Positions 17,639 to 26,936 of a stretch of DNA of 64,000 nt are shown one piece after another; position 1 is the stretch's first letter, and every line of letters begins with the position of its first letter. Under the pieces are notes generated by a model that did no database searches, was not told where the DNA came from, and worked only from the letters and a program-made list of their open reading frames with translations. Position numbers and translations under genes: made by a program. Source of the DNA: Thalassospira alkalitolerans (GTDB lineage: Bacteria; Pseudomonadota; Alphaproteobacteria; Rhodospirillales; Thalassospiraceae); the NCBI RefSeq assembly GCF_002115745.1, contig NZ_JFKB01000011.1, positions 62,001 through 126,000 of the forward strand, read 5' to 3'.

Positions 17639-18667
17639 ATGAAAAAGACTCTTCTTGGCGCCACCCTTGGTGCGCTTGCGCTTAGCCTTGCCATCGCACC
17701 GCATGCGGCAAAAGCCGATGAAATCGGTGCCTGCCTTATTACCAAAACCGATATCAACCCGTTCTTTGTTAAAATGAAAGAAGGGGCAATTGCGGCCTCG
17801 GTTGCACAGGGCATTGACCTTTCGACATTTGCCGGCAAAGTCGATGGCGACCATGAAACGCAGGTGCAGGCGATTGAATCTTGCATCGCATCGGGCGCCA
17901 AAGGCATTCTGATCACCGCATCCGATACCAAAGCCATTGTGCAGGCTGTGAAAAAAGCCCGCGATGCCGGTTTGATCGTCATTGCCCTTGATACACCGCT
18001 TGAACCGATTGATGCCGCCGATGCGACCTTTGCCACCGATAATTTCAAGGCCGGTGAACTGATCGGCAAATGGGCGGCGGCAAAATTGGGTGACAAGGCC
18101 GCAGATGCCAAGATCGCCCTGCTTGACCTGACGCCAAGTGCCCCATCGGTTGATGTTCTGCGCGATCAGGGTTTCCTCAAAGGCTTTGGCATCGACATCA
18201 AGGACCCGAACAAAATCGGCGATGAAGAAGATGATCGTATCGTTGGTCATGACGTGACCAACGGCAACGAAGAAGGTGGCCGCAAGGCAATGGAAAACCT
18301 GTTGCAACAGGATTCCGGGATCAACGTTGTTTACACCATCAACGAACCCGCCGCCGCCGGTGCCTATGAAGCGCTTAAAGCTTTCGACATGCAGGAAGGC
18401 GTTTTGATCGTTTCGGTTGATGGCGGTTGCCCCGGCGTTTTGAACGTCCGTGATGGCGTGATTGGTGCGACCTCGCAGCAATATCCGCTGGATATGGCGT
18501 ATAAAGGCATCGAAGCCATCAAGGCATGGGCCGAAAGTGGTGCAAAACCAACCAATACCGCAGGCCTGAACTTTTATGACACCGGTGTTAACCTTGTGAC
18601 GGGTGCGCCGGTCGATGGGGTGCCGTCAATTGATGTCGAAGAAGGCATGAATCGCTGCTGGGGCTGA
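17639..18667 (+). CDS. frcB: Periplasmic sugar-binding protein of the fructose ABC transporter
   Basis: A 342-residue periplasmic binding protein of the ribose/galactose type (Peripla_BP_4). A Sec signal peptide covers about 1-26 (hydrophobic core [12 protein letters not shown], cleavage after AKA). The two Rossmann-like lobes show the [13 protein letters not shown] start and the repeated [17 protein letters not shown] and [10 protein letters not shown] segments. GGGAGGAAAC gives a strong ribosome binding site. It is the first gene of the frcBCAK operon. The fructose assignment rests on the ROK-BCAK gene order. Ribose, mannose or another pentose/hexose remains possible. Confidence 0.85.
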   Translation: MKKTLLGATLGALALSLAIAPHAAKADEIGACLITKTDINPFFVKMKEGAIAASVAQGIDLSTFAGKVDGDHETQVQAIESCIASGAKGILITASDTKAIVQAVKKARDAGLIVIALDTPLEPIDAADATFATDNFKAGELIGKWAAAKLGDKAADAKIALLDLTPSAPSVDVLRDQGFLKGFGIDIKDPNKIGDEEDDRIVGHDVTNGNEEGGRKAMENLLQQDSGINVVYTINEPAAAGAYEALKAFDMQEGVLIVSVDGGCPGVLNVRDGVIGATSQQYPLDMAYKGIEAIKAWAESGAKPTNTAGLNFYDTGVNLVTGAPVDGVPSIDVEEGMNRCWG

Positions 18668-18851
18668 TCCCGCTTCACTTCGAATTGATTTCGAGGAGGG
18701 CGGAGATTATCCGCCCTCTGATCCCACTTACAGATTACACTTGGTCAAACATCCACAACCGCGCCGGTCGCAAGAACCCGCCGGGATGTAGGTTGAACCA
18801 TTCGATCTGCCTTGCATCGGATATTGTTCACGACCAAGCCGGGAGGATACG

Positions 18852-19934
18852 ATGGGCGAAACCGCTCGTACGTCTGGCAAAAAACAGGAATTCGAACAGA
18901 CGCTTGACGCCAGCGACAAAAGCGTCGCGCAGTTCGACCATAAAAACCGAAACTTTATTGATGCCACCCAGCATCTTCTTCATGGCAATCCAACCATGGT
19001 GCCCGTGATTGTGCTGCTGATTTCGATCACTGTTTTCGGGATACTGGCGGGTTCCAAGTTCTTTTCGCCGTTCAACCTGTCGCTTATTGTGCAGCAGGTT
19101 TCGATTATCGGCATCCTTGCCGCGGCACAAAGCCTTGTCATTTTGACCGCCGGGATTGACCTTTCGGTCGGTGCAATCATGGTTCTGATGTCGGTCATCA
19201 TGGGCCAGCTTGCCGTGACACTGGGTGTCCCGGCGCCACTGGCCATTCTGGTGGGTTTTGTTGGTGGCATTGCCGCCGGGATGCTGAACGGGTTTTTGGT
19301 GACACGGATCAAACTGCCGCCATTTATCGTCACGCTTGGCACGTGGAATATCTTCTTTGCGCTGAACCTTTGGCTTTCGGGTGCGCAATCCATCCGCAGC
19401 CAGACGCTTGACGAAGTCGCGCCACTTTTGAAGTTTTTTGGCGAAAGCATTGCCATTGGCGGGGCCCGGATCACCTATGGTTCGGTCCTGATGGTCGCGA
19501 TTTTTGGCGTGCTTTGGTACATCCTGAACCACACCAGTTGGGGGCGCCATGTTTATGCCATTGGCGATGACAAGGAAGCCGCTGAACTTTCGGGCATTCG
19601 CACCAATCGCACGCTGATTATGGTTTATGGCTTGGCCGGACTGGTTTGTGCCATCGGGGCATGGACATCTATCGGCCGGGTTGGATCGGTTTCACCGCAA
19701 AGTTTTCAGGAAGCCAACCTGCAATCGATCACCGCCGTTGTCATTGGTGGCATATCATTGTTTGGCGGGCGCGGATCGATTATTGGCCCGCTGATCGGGG
19801 CGTTGATCGTCGGGGTGTTTAACTCTGGCCTGCGCCTTGTCGGTGTTGATGTTCTTTGGCAGGTTTTTGCCATTGGCTGGCTGACCATTATCGCCGTTGC
19901 CATTGACCAGTGGATCAGAAAGGTGTCGGCATGA
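18852..19934 (+). CDS. frcC: Fructose ABC transporter permease
   Basis: A 360-residue inner-membrane permease of the RbsC/FrcC class (BPD_transp_2). About nine to ten hydrophobic helices follow a hydrophilic N-terminal stretch of about 50 residues. Signature segments are LTAGIDLSVGAIMVL and IGDDKEAAELSGIRT, the latter contacting the ATPase. VVIGGISLFGGRG lies near the C-terminus. Its TGA overlaps the frcA ATG (ATGA). The 184-bp gap after frcB is longer than the other junctions and may hold an RNA processing or attenuation structure that tunes binding-protein excess. Confidence 0.88.
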   Translation: MGETARTSGKKQEFEQTLDASDKSVAQFDHKNRNFIDATQHLLHGNPTMVPVIVLLISITVFGILAGSKFFSPFNLSLIVQQVSIIGILAAAQSLVILTAGIDLSVGAIMVLMSVIMGQLAVTLGVPAPLAILVGFVGGIAAGMLNGFLVTRIKLPPFIVTLGTWNIFFALNLWLSGAQSIRSQTLDEVAPLLKFFGESIAIGGARITYGSVLMVAIFGVLWYILNHTSWGRHVYAIGDDKEAAELSGIRTNRTLIMVYGLAGLVCAIGAWTSIGRVGSVSPQSFQEANLQSITAVVIGGISLFGGRGSIIGPLIGALIVGVFNSGLRLVGVDVLWQVFAIGWLTIIAVAIDQWIRKVSA

Positions 19935-20722
19935 GCACAGATAAAAAACCAGTTCTGACCGCACGCGGTATCGTTAAACGTTATGGCCGCGTGACAGCCC
20001 TTGATCAGGCTGATTTCGATCTTTACCCCGGCGAGGTTTTGGCCGTCATTGGTGATAACGGGGCTGGGAAATCATCCCTGATCAAGGCGCTTTCCGGCGC
20101 AATCACCATTGATGACGGCGTGATCGAACTTGATGGCAAGCCGATCCGGTTTTCATCGCCGATGGAAGCCCGCGAGGCCGGTATTGAAACGGTGTATCAG
20201 AACCTTGCCCTTTCGCCCGCCCTTTCAATTGCCGACAATATGTTCATGGGGCGCGAATTGCGCAAACCCGGTTTTATGGGCAAATATTTCGGCGCCCTTG
20301 ATCATCGCGAAATGCAACGACTGGCGCGCGAAAAGCTGACCGATCTTGGCCTGATGACCATTCAAAACATCAATCAGGCGATTGAAACCCTTTCAGGCGG
20401 GCAGCGCCAAGGGGTGGCGGTGGCACGTGCGGCCGCATTCGGATCACGCGTGGTGATCATGGATGAACCAACGGCCGCCCTTGGGGTCAAGGAAAGCCGC
20501 CGGGTTCTTGAACTGATCGAGGATGTTAAATCACGCGGCATGCCGATTGTGCTGATTTCGCACAATATGCCGCATGTGTTCGAGGTTGCCGACCGCATCC
20601 ATGTGCATCGGCTTGGCAAACGGCTTTGCACGATTAATCCCAATGATTACAGCATGTCGGATGCGGTTGCCTTTATGACCGGGGCCATGGAACCGCCCGA
20701 AACTTCTGAGGCGGCGCAGTGA
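19931..20722 (+). CDS. frcA: Fructose ABC transporter ATP-binding protein
   Basis: A 263-residue single-domain ABC ATPase. It has Walker A GDNGAGKSS (41-49), the signature LSGGQRQGVAVARA, Walker B VVIMDEPTAALG and the switch histidine in LISHNMPHV. RbsA-type importers usually have two fused ATPase domains; FrcA-type proteins have one, as here, so it acts as a homodimer. The ATG at 19931 overlaps the permease stop, whereas a start at 19910 would lie wholly inside frcC. The kinase gene follows after 4 bp. Confidence 0.9.
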   Translation: MSTDKKPVLTARGIVKRYGRVTALDQADFDLYPGEVLAVIGDNGAGKSSLIKALSGAITIDDGVIELDGKPIRFSSPMEAREAGIETVYQNLALSPALSIADNMFMGRELRKPGFMGKYFGALDHREMQRLAREKLTDLGLMTIQNINQAIETLSGGQRQGVAVARAAAFGSRVVIMDEPTAALGVKESRRVLELIEDVKSRGMPIVLISHNMPHVFEVADRIHVHRLGKRLCTINPNDYSMSDAVAFMTGAMEPPETSEAAQ

Positions 20723-20726
20723 CCCC

Positions 20727-21356
20727 ATGACCCCCGATATCGATACCCTGACGCAGATGATCAGGGATAAACAGTTTGGCGATCGTCGCATCCTTGTCGC
20801 GATCGTCGGCGCACCGGCCTCGGGCAAATCAACCTTGTCCGAACGGCTTCATCACCATCTGGGGGGTGATGAAGCCGGGGCTGTTGTCGTGCCGATGGAT
20901 GGTTTTCATTTCGATGATGCCATCCTTGCCAAACGAGACCTTTTGGCGCGCAAAGGGGCCCCGGAAACCTTTGACGTTGGCGGTTTCAAACGCATTCTTG
21001 ATGCCATTCGTGCCGATAATGATGATGTTTATGTACCGGTGTTTGATCGCAATCTGGAACTGTCGCGCGGATCGGCACGCGGCGTCTTGCAAAATCATCG
21101 CATCGTGCTTGTCGAAGGCAATTATCTTTTGCTGGGCCAATCGCCGTGGGATCAGTTGGCCGGTCTGTTTGACCTGAGCTTTTTTGTCGATGTGCCTGTC
21201 GAGACATTGGAAAGGCGGCTGGTCGAACGGTGGTTAAGCCACGGATATGATCGGGATGCCGCCTGCAGAAAAGCAGGGGGGAATGATATTCCCAATGCCA
21301 AGTTTGTTATTGAAAACAGCCTGACAACCCAAGCCATTACGATCAATAACGGCTAG
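20727..21356 (+). CDS. frcK: P-loop kinase of the fructose operon (FrcK-like)
   Basis: A 209-residue P-loop kinase of the uridine kinase/phosphoribulokinase-like group. The Walker A motif GAPASGKST is at 28-36. DGFHFDD gives the base-binding acidic motif, and VEGNYLLL is the conserved strand before the lid. It is the last gene of frcBCAK, where S. meliloti carries a gene of the same kind (frcK). Phosphorylation of the imported sugar is the expected role, but a pantothenate- or uridine-type substrate cannot be excluded. It converges on the next gene with a 13-bp gap and no clear terminator. Confidence 0.8.
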   Translation: MTPDIDTLTQMIRDKQFGDRRILVAIVGAPASGKSTLSERLHHHLGGDEAGAVVVPMDGFHFDDAILAKRDLLARKGAPETFDVGGFKRILDAIRADNDDVYVPVFDRNLELSRGSARGVLQNHRIVLVEGNYLLLGQSPWDQLAGLFDLSFFVDVPVETLERRLVERWLSHGYDRDAACRKAGGNDIPNAKFVIENSLTTQAITINNG

Positions 21357-21369
21357 GGGCAGGCATCAA

Positions 21370-22173
21370 TCACGAGGCTTTACACAGCACCAGCGTATAA
21401 CACATCGGAATCCGGGCTTTGCGGTCTTCATAAATATCAAATTCAACTTCGCGATTTGAATGCGGATACTCGTCCAGACGTTGTACCTGCAGACCGGATT
21501 CTATAGCTGAAGATACGATTTCGCCCATCGTATGAGAAAACCACCAGGACGTAGGCCCCTTGCCCCTATCCGATCCATCATAGGTGATGGTTTGTTCGCT
21601 GGCATGAGGGCCGCGGTCGAAATAAGATTGTGACGGTAAGAACGGATTGTCGGAAGACGGATCAAACATTTCAAGAAACGGATGTGTTTCATAAATCACG
21701 AGAACGCCGTCTGATGCCAGTAGGCCTGCGACAATATCAAAGAACCGACGCAGATCCGGCATCCAGTTAAGAACACCAATGGTAATCAAACCAAGTTCAA
21801 AATTGCTCGGTATCTCTTCTGGCAACTCATAAATATCAGCGCACAGGAAATCGCATTTCCGCCCTGATACATCGGCCAGTTTCCGACCCTGTTCAAGAAA
21901 TGCTTCGGATTGATCAATCCCCAGCACGCTTTTTGCGCCCATCGCCGACAATGACAAAACTTCGCGACCATTGTTGCAGCAAATCTGCACGGCGCGTTTT
22001 CCGGTGACACCGACGTGATCGAGTGTTTGACGCAGAGTTTGATCGAATGCAGAGAAGTCGTCTTTAACGACTTCGGTTAATAGTTTTTGCCAAGTCGCAC
22101 CAGCTTCATGCAATGGAGCGGCGGCATCCCACGCAGCACGATTGTCAGATGTGTATTTCCTGTGTTCGCTCAT
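21370..22173 (-). CDS. SAM-dependent methyltransferase
   Basis: A 267-residue class I methyltransferase. The first glycine motif is unusual: VQICCNNGREVLSL (about 62-75), with CCNNG replacing the standard DxGxG. It is followed by VLGIDQSEAFLEQGR (the acidic ribose-binding end) and FLCADIYELP. The start MSEHRKY at 22173 was preferred over 22185. The substrate is unknown. It is separated from the upstream LysR gene by 64 bp and may be co-transcribed with it. Confidence 0.78.
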   Translation of the reverse strand: MSEHRKYTSDNRAAWDAAAPLHEAGATWQKLLTEVVKDDFSAFDQTLRQTLDHVGVTGKRAVQICCNNGREVLSLSAMGAKSVLGIDQSEAFLEQGRKLADVSGRKCDFLCADIYELPEEIPSNFELGLITIGVLNWMPDLRRFFDIVAGLLASDGVLVIYETHPFLEMFDPSSDNPFLPSQSYFDRGPHASEQTITYDGSDRGKGPTSWWFSHTMGEIVSSAIESGLQVQRLDEYPHSNREVEFDIYEDRKARIPMCYTLVLCKAS

Positions 22174-22237
22174 GACCAGCCACAACTTAAAACTCGAGGT
22201 TGCATTTACACAACAATCACAGCCTCAAACAGGACTG

Positions 22238-23134
22238 TCAACTCGACGATGCACAGGTGATCGATGACGCAACCTTAATCACAGACCTGTCGACAAGAAT
22301 GCCAGACAACCAATCGGCAACAACGCGCACGCGCGGTACATGGCGCATGTCCTGATGGGTTAGCAACCATAGCTCGCGATTGGTGGGGACGTAATCTGGG
22401 CAATGCACCAGTCCGGTGAAAGTATCCCCGACACAGCGTGGCAACAGTGCACAGGCCTTGGCCGATACCGCCATGGCGGCCATAATCGCCCCGCGATTGG
22501 CACGGCCGACAGCATTACGATTTGGAAAATTCGCACCAAGCCAAAGTTGTTCGGGTTTATCGGCAAAAACGTCGTCAAGGTCGATCCAGGGGGCCACCGC
22601 CGGATCGGCTATACCGTCGGCGCAATACACCCCGTATTCTAACATCCCGAGTTTGCGAATGTGAAAGGCACCGGTTTGGGGACGCGCCAGACGCAGCGCG
22701 ATATCGCTTTCACGCTGAGGTAAACTAAGATTGCGATTGCCGCCGATCAATTCGATGCAAAGTGCCGGATGCTTGCCGGTTAAATCGCCCAAACGCGGCG
22801 CGATACAGTTTTCCAGTACGGCATCAACGCCCGTCACCCGGACAACGCCGGAAATGTCGGGCGCAGCACGGTTTGGTGCCATCGCATCATCATTGCCAAT
22901 CAAATCACCGATCTGTAACGCCATCGCATCGGCGGTGCTGCGCAGTTTTTCCGCGCGCAACGTTGGCTGCAAAACGCCACCATCACGCCGCAAAACCGGA
23001 AAGCCGGTGGTTTGTTCGATCCGGGCGATACGACGCGCGATTGTGGTCTGATTAACGCCAAGCTCACGCGCGGCGGCACTCATGGTGCCGGAACGGCACA
23101 CAATCGCAAATGTCTTTAAGCCTTCCCAATCCAT
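22238..23134 (-). CDS. LysR-family transcriptional regulator
   Basis: A 298-residue LysR regulator. The N-terminal winged helix begins at MDWEGLKTFAIVCRSGTMS, and the recognition helix lies in ARELGVNQTTIARRIARIE (about 24-42). A periplasmic-binding-type effector domain follows, with a C-terminal tail of small polar residues. The start at 23134 is the family-standard one; an in-frame extension to 23179 adds sequence that is not LysR-like. It is divergent from an isochorismatase-like hydrolase across a region with several dyads, and probably regulates that gene. Confidence 0.88.
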   Translation of the reverse strand: MDWEGLKTFAIVCRSGTMSAAARELGVNQTTIARRIARIEQTTGFPVLRRDGGVLQPTLRAEKLRSTADAMALQIGDLIGNDDAMAPNRAAPDISGVVRVTGVDAVLENCIAPRLGDLTGKHPALCIELIGGNRNLSLPQRESDIALRLARPQTGAFHIRKLGMLEYGVYCADGIADPAVAPWIDLDDVFADKPEQLWLGANFPNRNAVGRANRGAIMAAMAVSAKACALLPRCVGDTFTGLVHCPDYVPTNRELWLLTHQDMRHVPRVRVVADWLSGILVDRSVIKVASSITCASSS

Positions 23135-23158
23135 GGCGTAGCACCTATGGGGTTTCCA

Positions 23159-23216
23159 ATCTGCATATACGCAGATCATACCTGCAAATCATCGGATTTA
23201 AATTGCAAATTTGCAG
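23159..23216. promoter_or_regulatory. Cluster of dyads between LysR and hydrolase genes
   Basis: Three related elements occur within 58 bp. The first is ATCTGC (23159-23164) / GCAGAT (23171-23176). The second is CTGCAAAT (23182-23189) with its inverted copy ATTTGCAG (23209-23216). The third is the perfect palindrome TGCAAATTTGCA (23204-23215). The recurring CTGCA core suggests multiple binding sites for the adjacent LysR protein. Confidence 0.6.
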
Positions 23217-23261
23217 ATGCATGATCGAGCCATCAAATCCACACCGCAAAGGACCCCCACC

Positions 23262-23855
23262 ATGACGGCCCAAACCATGTTCGAAATCGCCGGTGCCAGG
23301 CTGCCGACCGGATCGCCCGCCACTGCCACGTTGATTGTGATTGATGCGCAGGAAGAATATCTCAGCGGACGGCTGAAACTTTCTGGTTTGGCACCGGCAC
23401 TTGATAATATCGTCCGCCTGATCGCCCATTGGCGCGATCAAAACGGGACCGTGATCCATGTGCAGCATCACGGAAAGGGTCTGTTTGATCCCAAAGGCCC
23501 CTATGCCGCCATCATGACAGAGGTCGCACCACAGGGGGACGAACCGGTCCTGACCAAAGCCGTACCAAACGCGTTTTCCGGAACCAATTTGCGCGAATTG
23601 ATTGATACGGCGGGATTGGATCACATAGTCTTGGCCGGTTTCATGACCCATGTTTGCATATCAACCACCGCACGGGCGGCGCGCGAACAGGGATTGAACG
23701 TCAGCATTTCCGATGATGCCACCGCCACACGCGACTTACCGGCAACAGCAGACCGCGCAACAATCCCGGCAACCGAATTACATCGTGCCGAACTTGCCAT
23801 GCTTGCCGATGCCTTTGCCAAGGTTGTCGCCACCAAGGACGTTATCGCGGCCTAA
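23262..23855 (+). CDS. Isochorismatase-family cysteine hydrolase
   Basis: A 197-residue cysteine hydrolase of the isochorismatase/nicotinamidase superfamily. The predicted catalytic triad is Asp28 (VIDAQEEYLSG), Lys99 (LTKAVPNAFSG) and Cys132 (GFMTHVCISTTARAA). The exact substrate is unknown; amidase activity on a small amide is as likely as isochorismate hydrolysis, because no siderophore genes adjoin it. ATG 23262 follows AAAGGA. It is controlled presumably by the divergent LysR protein. Confidence 0.85.
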   Translation: MTAQTMFEIAGARLPTGSPATATLIVIDAQEEYLSGRLKLSGLAPALDNIVRLIAHWRDQNGTVIHVQHHGKGLFDPKGPYAAIMTEVAPQGDEPVLTKAVPNAFSGTNLRELIDTAGLDHIVLAGFMTHVCISTTARAAREQGLNVSISDDATATRDLPATADRATIPATELHRAELAMLADAFAKVVATKDVIAA

Positions 23856-23873
23856 GCAAACCCCAAAAATGCG

Positions 23874-23908
23874 AAACGCCCCGCAGCAATGTTGCGGGGC
23901 GTTTTATT
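23874..23908. terminator. Bidirectional terminator between hydrolase gene and phbB
   Basis: Stem AAACGCCCCGCA (23874-23885) / TGCGGGGCGTTT (23893-23904), a perfect 12-bp pair with a 7-nt loop. A- and T-rich edges allow use by both converging genes. Confidence 0.9.
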
Positions 23909-23936
23909 CACATCACACGAAGGATCGGTGAACAGA

Positions 23937-24659
23937 TCAGAACATATGTTGTCCACCATTCATCGACAGGCAAGACCCGGTGATAAAGCCGGAATTCGGA
24001 CCACACAGGAACAAGACAGCCTGGGCAATTTCCTCGGCCTCGCCAAGGCGGCCGACCGGAATTTTGGCGATAATGCCTTCAAGGACTTTTTCCGGAACGG
24101 CGGCAACCATATCGGTGTTGATATAGCCCGGCGCAATGGTATTGACCGTAACACCCTTGCGCGCCACTTCCTGGGCCAGCGCCTTGGTAAAGCCATGCAC
24201 ACCGGCCTTGGCCGCGGAATAGTTGGTCTGACCAAACTGCCCGGCCTGACCATTGATCGAGGAAATATTGACCACCCGGCCAAAGCCGCGTTCGCGCATG
24301 CCGTCAAGCACCGGCTTGGTCATGTAAAACAGCGAACTCAGATCGGTTTCGATCACGGCCTGCCATTGTTCAACGGCCATTTTATGCATGAAACCATCAC
24401 GCGTAATGCCGGCATTATTGACCAGAATATCAATCGGCCCGACTTCGGATTCGACCTGCCGGATGCCATCGGCACAGGCATCGGCATCCGCGACACTCCA
24501 TTTATAGGTCGCAATACCGGTTTCCCCGGTGAAGGCGTTCGCGGCTTCATCATTGCCGGCATAGTTTGCGACAACCGTATAACCCGCTTCCTTAAGTCCC
24601 AAGCTGATTGCCTTGCCAATTCCGCGCGTTCCGCCGGTTACCAAAGCTATTTTTGTCAT
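23937..24659 (-). CDS. phbB: Acetoacetyl-CoA reductase
   Basis: A 240-residue NADPH-dependent short-chain dehydrogenase. It reduces acetoacetyl-CoA to (R)-3-hydroxybutyryl-CoA, the monomer for polyhydroxybutyrate. The cofactor motif TGGTRGIGKAIS is at 8-19 and NNAG at 81-84. The catalytic Tyr147 and Lys151 lie in NYSAAK, with Ser134 in NISSINGQ. It ends in CLSMNGGQHM, typical of PhbB rather than FabG. It lies downstream of phbA with a terminator-like hairpin between them, so it may have its own promoter in the 255-bp gap. Confidence 0.93.
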   Translation of the reverse strand: MTKIALVTGGTRGIGKAISLGLKEAGYTVVANYAGNDEAANAFTGETGIATYKWSVADADACADGIRQVESEVGPIDILVNNAGITRDGFMHKMAVEQWQAVIETDLSSLFYMTKPVLDGMRERGFGRVVNISSINGQAGQFGQTNYSAAKAGVHGFTKALAQEVARKGVTVNTIAPGYINTDMVAAVPEKVLEGIIAKIPVGRLGEAEEIAQAVLFLCGPNSGFITGSCLSMNGGQHMF

Positions 24660-24848
24660 GGTCGCCTCCCTAAACTTCAGTCATCCAATTCATGTATCGG
24701 TTTTCCGTCGCTTGCCCTTCTACGACATGCGAAATTTTAGTCCATAAAACAAACTATATACGTAACTTTATTTCTTTCCCATCATCTATGTCACCCAAAT
24801 TACGTGTACTTTGGTCGAATTCTGTCTGACATGCTGATCATAAACAAA

Positions 24849-24877
24849 CAGGGCAGCCCCCAAGGGGGGCCACCCTG
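24849..24877 (-). terminator. Terminator-like hairpin after phbA
   Basis: CAGGGCAGCCCC (24849-24860) can pair with GGGGCCACCCTG (24866-24877) with two internal mismatches. On the minus strand the stem is followed by a T-rich stretch. It could partly separate phbA from phbB expression. Confidence 0.6.
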
Positions 24878-24914
24878 CACGTTTCAACCCATCAAACGGT
24901 TAAGTTCGAAGCGA

Positions 24915-26087
24915 TTAGCGTTCGACGCACAGCGCGACCCCCATGCCACCGCCGATACACAGCGTGGCAAGGCCTTTTTTCGCGTCGCGTTTCTGCATTT
25001 CGTGAAGCAGAGTCGTAATAACACGCGCGCCAGATGCGCCAATCGGATGGCCAAGCGCAATTGCGCCGCCATTCACGTTAACCTTGTCGGTATCCCAGCC
25101 CATATCGCGGTTAACCGCAATGGCCTGGGCGGCAAAAGCTTCGTTGGCTTCGATCAGGTCCAGATCACCAACCGACCAACCGGCCTTTTCAAGGGCCTTG
25201 CGCGATGCCGGGATCGGGCCGGAACCCATAACAGCCGGATCAACACCCGCCGTTGCCCAGCTTTTGATCGTGGCAAGCGGGGTCAGTCCGCGTTTGGCGG
25301 CTTCATCTGCTGACATCACAATCAGGGCAGCCGCCCCGTCATTGATGCCCGATGCATTCCCCGCGGTAACCGTGCCTTCCTTGTCAAAGGCCGGGCGCAG
25401 CTTTGCCATGCCTTCAAGGGTTGCACCGTGGCGCGGATATTCATCAGTATCGAAAACGATATCGCCCTTGCGCGAAGAAATCGTAACCGGTGCAATTTCA
25501 TCTTTGAAGCGACCGGATTTCTGTGCGGCTTCGGCTTTGTTCTGTGATGCGGCGGCAAAGGCATCCTGTTCTTCGCGGCTGATCTGCCATTTATTGGCGA
25601 CGTTTTCCGCCGTGTTGCCCATGTGATAGCCGTTAAAGGCACACCACAGACCATCCTTGATCATGCTGTCGATGAATTTGACATCGCCCATCTTGTGACC
25701 GGCACGCAGATTGGCAACATGCGGCGACATCGACATGTTTTCCTGACCACCGGCAATAACGATTTTGGCATCCCCGGTCATGATCTGTTGGGCGGCCAGC
25801 GCAACCGTGCGCAGGCCCGATCCGCAAACCTGATTGATGACAAAGGCGGTTGCACTATCGGGAATACCGGCACCGATGGCGGCCTGACGGGCCGGGTTTT
25901 GGCCGCTGCCGCCGGTCAAAACCTGACCAAAGATGACTTCGTCAATGGCGCCAGCCTCGACACCGGAACGTTCCAGAGCCGCCTTGATGGCAATAGTGCC
26001 AAGCTCGTTTGCAGGCGTATTTGCCAATGTGCCGCTAAAAGCACCGATTGGTGTACGTGCTGCAGCTACAATTACGACGTCGGTCAT
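24915..26087 (-). CDS. phbA: Acetyl-CoA acetyltransferase (beta-ketothiolase)
   Basis: A 390-residue biosynthetic thiolase that condenses two acetyl-CoA to acetoacetyl-CoA, the first step to polyhydroxybutyrate. The acyl-accepting cysteine is Cys88 in [11 protein letters not shown]. The C-terminal [19 protein letters not shown] carries the catalytic His. The second cysteine is in [11 protein letters not shown]. The length is standard. It lies directly upstream of phbB, and the PHA synthase locus is 2-5 kb away, so the window carries the whole acetyl-CoA to PHB route. Confidence 0.94.
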   Translation of the reverse strand: MTDVVIVAAARTPIGAFSGTLANTPANELGTIAIKAALERSGVEAGAIDEVIFGQVLTGGSGQNPARQAAIGAGIPDSATAFVINQVCGSGLRTVALAAQQIMTGDAKIVIAGGQENMSMSPHVANLRAGHKMGDVKFIDSMIKDGLWCAFNGYHMGNTAENVANKWQISREEQDAFAAASQNKAEAAQKSGRFKDEIAPVTISSRKGDIVFDTDEYPRHGATLEGMAKLRPAFDKEGTVTAGNASGINDGAAALIVMSADEAAKRGLTPLATIKSWATAGVDPAVMGSGPIPASRKALEKAGWSVGDLDLIEANEAFAAQAIAVNRDMGWDTDKVNVNGGAIALGHPIGASGARVITTLLHEMQKRDAKKGLATLCIGGGMGVALCVER

Positions 26088-26310
26088 GAAACCCTCCGAT
26101 TAAATCTTGAATACGTTTTCCCCGGACCCGTGGCGACCCTGTTAGATCTGCCTTGCAATCCGTCTACGATCTTATCGCGACGCAGCAAAAAGCCAAGCAT
26201 TGATGCGCACCACTTTCGGACAGTTTTGTTTCCGCGATACCCCGAGCCAGACAACAACTATTGCGTGCAACTCGATGCGACCCCGGTTCTTTATAATTCG
26301 CCTGAAATCC

Positions 26311-26772
26311 CTATAACGCAACCCCGATTTCATCCTTGATGATTTCCGTCGCGATATAAGTCCGATACCAGACGATATTATCATCCGCATCAAACAGGGT
26401 TTCGCAAAGGGCGGTGTATTCCGCCATGTCGCGCATGGATAAAACCAGCACCCCGGTCACTTCACCGGTGACAATATAACCTTGCCGGACGGCAGCAAGT
26501 TCGCGGACCTTTTTAATAAAACCCTGCCGATAGCGATTGCCGTGGCGATGAAATTCCAGATTGATCACCGCGGTTAACGGCCGCCCGACAACCGCCGGAT
26601 CGAGAACGGCAATTGTTTTACGAATGGCCCCAAGCGCGCGCAGCTTTGCCACCCGGCGCAAACAGGCCGACGGCGAAAGACCGACACGGTCGGCCAATGT
26701 CGCATTCGCAATATCGGCATTTTCCTGCAAGATGCGCAGGATATTGGTATCGATCCGGTCAAGTTCGCCCAT
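26311..26772 (-). CDS. Lrp/AsnC-family regulator
   Basis: A 153-residue regulator. The N-terminal helix-turn-helix starts with MGELDRIDTNILRILQENA, and the recognition region is ADRVGLSPSACLRRVAKL. A C-terminal RAM/AsnC ligand-binding domain has the VTGEVTGVLVLSMRDM strand-helix unit. The start at 26772 fits the family; 26805 would add an unconserved extension. It is divergent from a nucleoside-recognition membrane protein gene 164 bp away and likely controls it. The effector is probably an amino acid, as usual for Lrp proteins. Confidence 0.87.
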   Translation of the reverse strand: MGELDRIDTNILRILQENADIANATLADRVGLSPSACLRRVAKLRALGAIRKTIAVLDPAVVGRPLTAVINLEFHRHGNRYRQGFIKKVRELAAVRQGYIVTGEVTGVLVLSMRDMAEYTALCETLFDADDNIVWYRTYIATEIIKDEIGVAL

Positions 26773-26936
26773 CACACAAGCAACTCCACAGCGCAAGACA
26801 ATCAAACAACGCCGTATTATTGCACAAACACAGTCATATTTGCCGCCAAATCACACTTGCGCCGTGCGAGGATGCGCGTCCTAAACCGAACCGCCCCACG
26901 CACCATCCCTGTTCACCGCCCCGGAACCTTGTGCCC

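Noticed and set aside
18828-19550. 240-codon minus-strand frame opposite the fructose permease
   Set aside because: It is rich in Gln, Lys and Asp as expected for the antisense of a membrane protein; no motif or ribosome binding site is seen.
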